The translations under genes and the position numbers were made by a program. The notes below the pieces were generated by a model. It was not told the origin of the DNA. It did no database searches and saw nothing but the letters and a program-made list of their open reading frames with translations. A DNA stretch of 6,697 nt. Source: Limnohabitans sp. (lineage in GTDB: Bacteria; Pseudomonadota; Gammaproteobacteria; Burkholderiales; Burkholderiaceae_C). The stretch is from contig JAHECM010000030.1 in the NCBI GenBank assembly GCA_024641725.1, forward strand, positions 1-6,697, in the 5' to 3' direction. Numbering within the stretch: position 1 is the first letter of the stretch; each line of letters opens with the position of its first letter. Of the stretch, positions 6,576 through 6,697 are shown piece by piece.

Positions 6576-6697
6576 TCATAGCCCGAACTGCAAGCCCACC
6601 TGGCCCACCAAAGCGCCCAGCATCGCCAGGTCCAGACCTTGGTTGTAGATGACCAGATCGGCACAGGCCAGGCGCTGTTGGCGTGAGGCTTGCTGGG
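6576..6697 (-). CDS. coaE: Dephospho-CoA kinase CoaE, C-terminal fragment (cut by the window edge)
   Basis: CoaE phosphorylates the 3'-hydroxyl of dephospho-CoA, the last step of coenzyme A synthesis. Only the last 39 codons and a TGA (6578-6576) are inside the window; the rest lies beyond the right edge. The visible peptide runs QQASRQQRLACADLVIYNQG, then a leucine-rich helix, and ends VGLQFGL. The family usually shows a Q-A-xR-xxR-xxxAD-xVI-x-N pattern followed by a short helix, which this fits. Codon use is normal and the frame ends cleanly 22 nt before zapD. The assignment is backed by the coaE-zapD-yacG order known from E. coli. The kinase P-loop is outside the window and could not be checked. 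Confidence 0.88.
   Translation of the reverse strand, partial: QQASRQQRLACADLVIYNQGLDLAMLGALVGQVGLQFGL

Noticed and set aside
6554..6664. Upstream extension of zapD to an ATG at 6664
   Set aside because: The added 37 residues are a Trp-rich out-of-frame reading of the coaE end. The conserved ZapD N-terminus begins at the GTG.

Overview
The window looks like core chromosome of a betaproteobacterium, most likely Comamonadaceae (Limnohabitans, Rhodoferax or Hydrogenophaga relatives). This rests on remembered family resemblance of SecA, ArgJ, ZapD and YacG, on GC-rich sequence with strong G/C preference at third codon positions, and on gene order. No database search was run. I see no mobile element, CRISPR array, tRNA, rRNA or phage gene, and nothing that looks like a new defence or biosynthetic system. 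The six genes complete in the window appear intact.

Layout. Positions 1-110 are a short leader before secA with no gene I can defend. On the plus strand follow secA (111-2855), a rho-independent terminator (2876-2900), argJ (2953-4191), a DUF815-type AAA+ ATPase (4188-5057) and a MutT-type Nudix hydrolase (5063-5545). ArgJ, the ATPase and the Nudix gene are packed as a likely operon: an ATGA overlap, then a 5-nt gap. A 40-nt convergent gap (5546-5585) leads to the minus-strand cluster, read right to left as coaE (C-terminal end only, 6576-6697), zapD (5798-6553, GTG start) and yacG (5586-5801). zapD and yacG also share an ATGA overlap.

Function. SecA drives Sec protein export. ArgJ recycles the acetyl group in arginine synthesis. 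The ATPase has no established role. The Nudix protein probably cleans the nucleotide pool of 8-oxo-dGTP. CoaE makes the last step to coenzyme A, ZapD bundles FtsZ at the division ring, and YacG inhibits DNA gyrase. In E. coli the same block is secA-mutT (plus) facing coaE-zapD-yacG (minus). Here argJ and the ATPase sit between secA and mutT, and the terminator after secA suggests that argJ begins a separate transcription unit.

The points most worth a second look are modest: the uncharacterised ATPase coupled to argJ, the repeat-containing argJ leader, the hairpin over the convergent junction, and a three-codon mini-ORF overlapping the zapD start.
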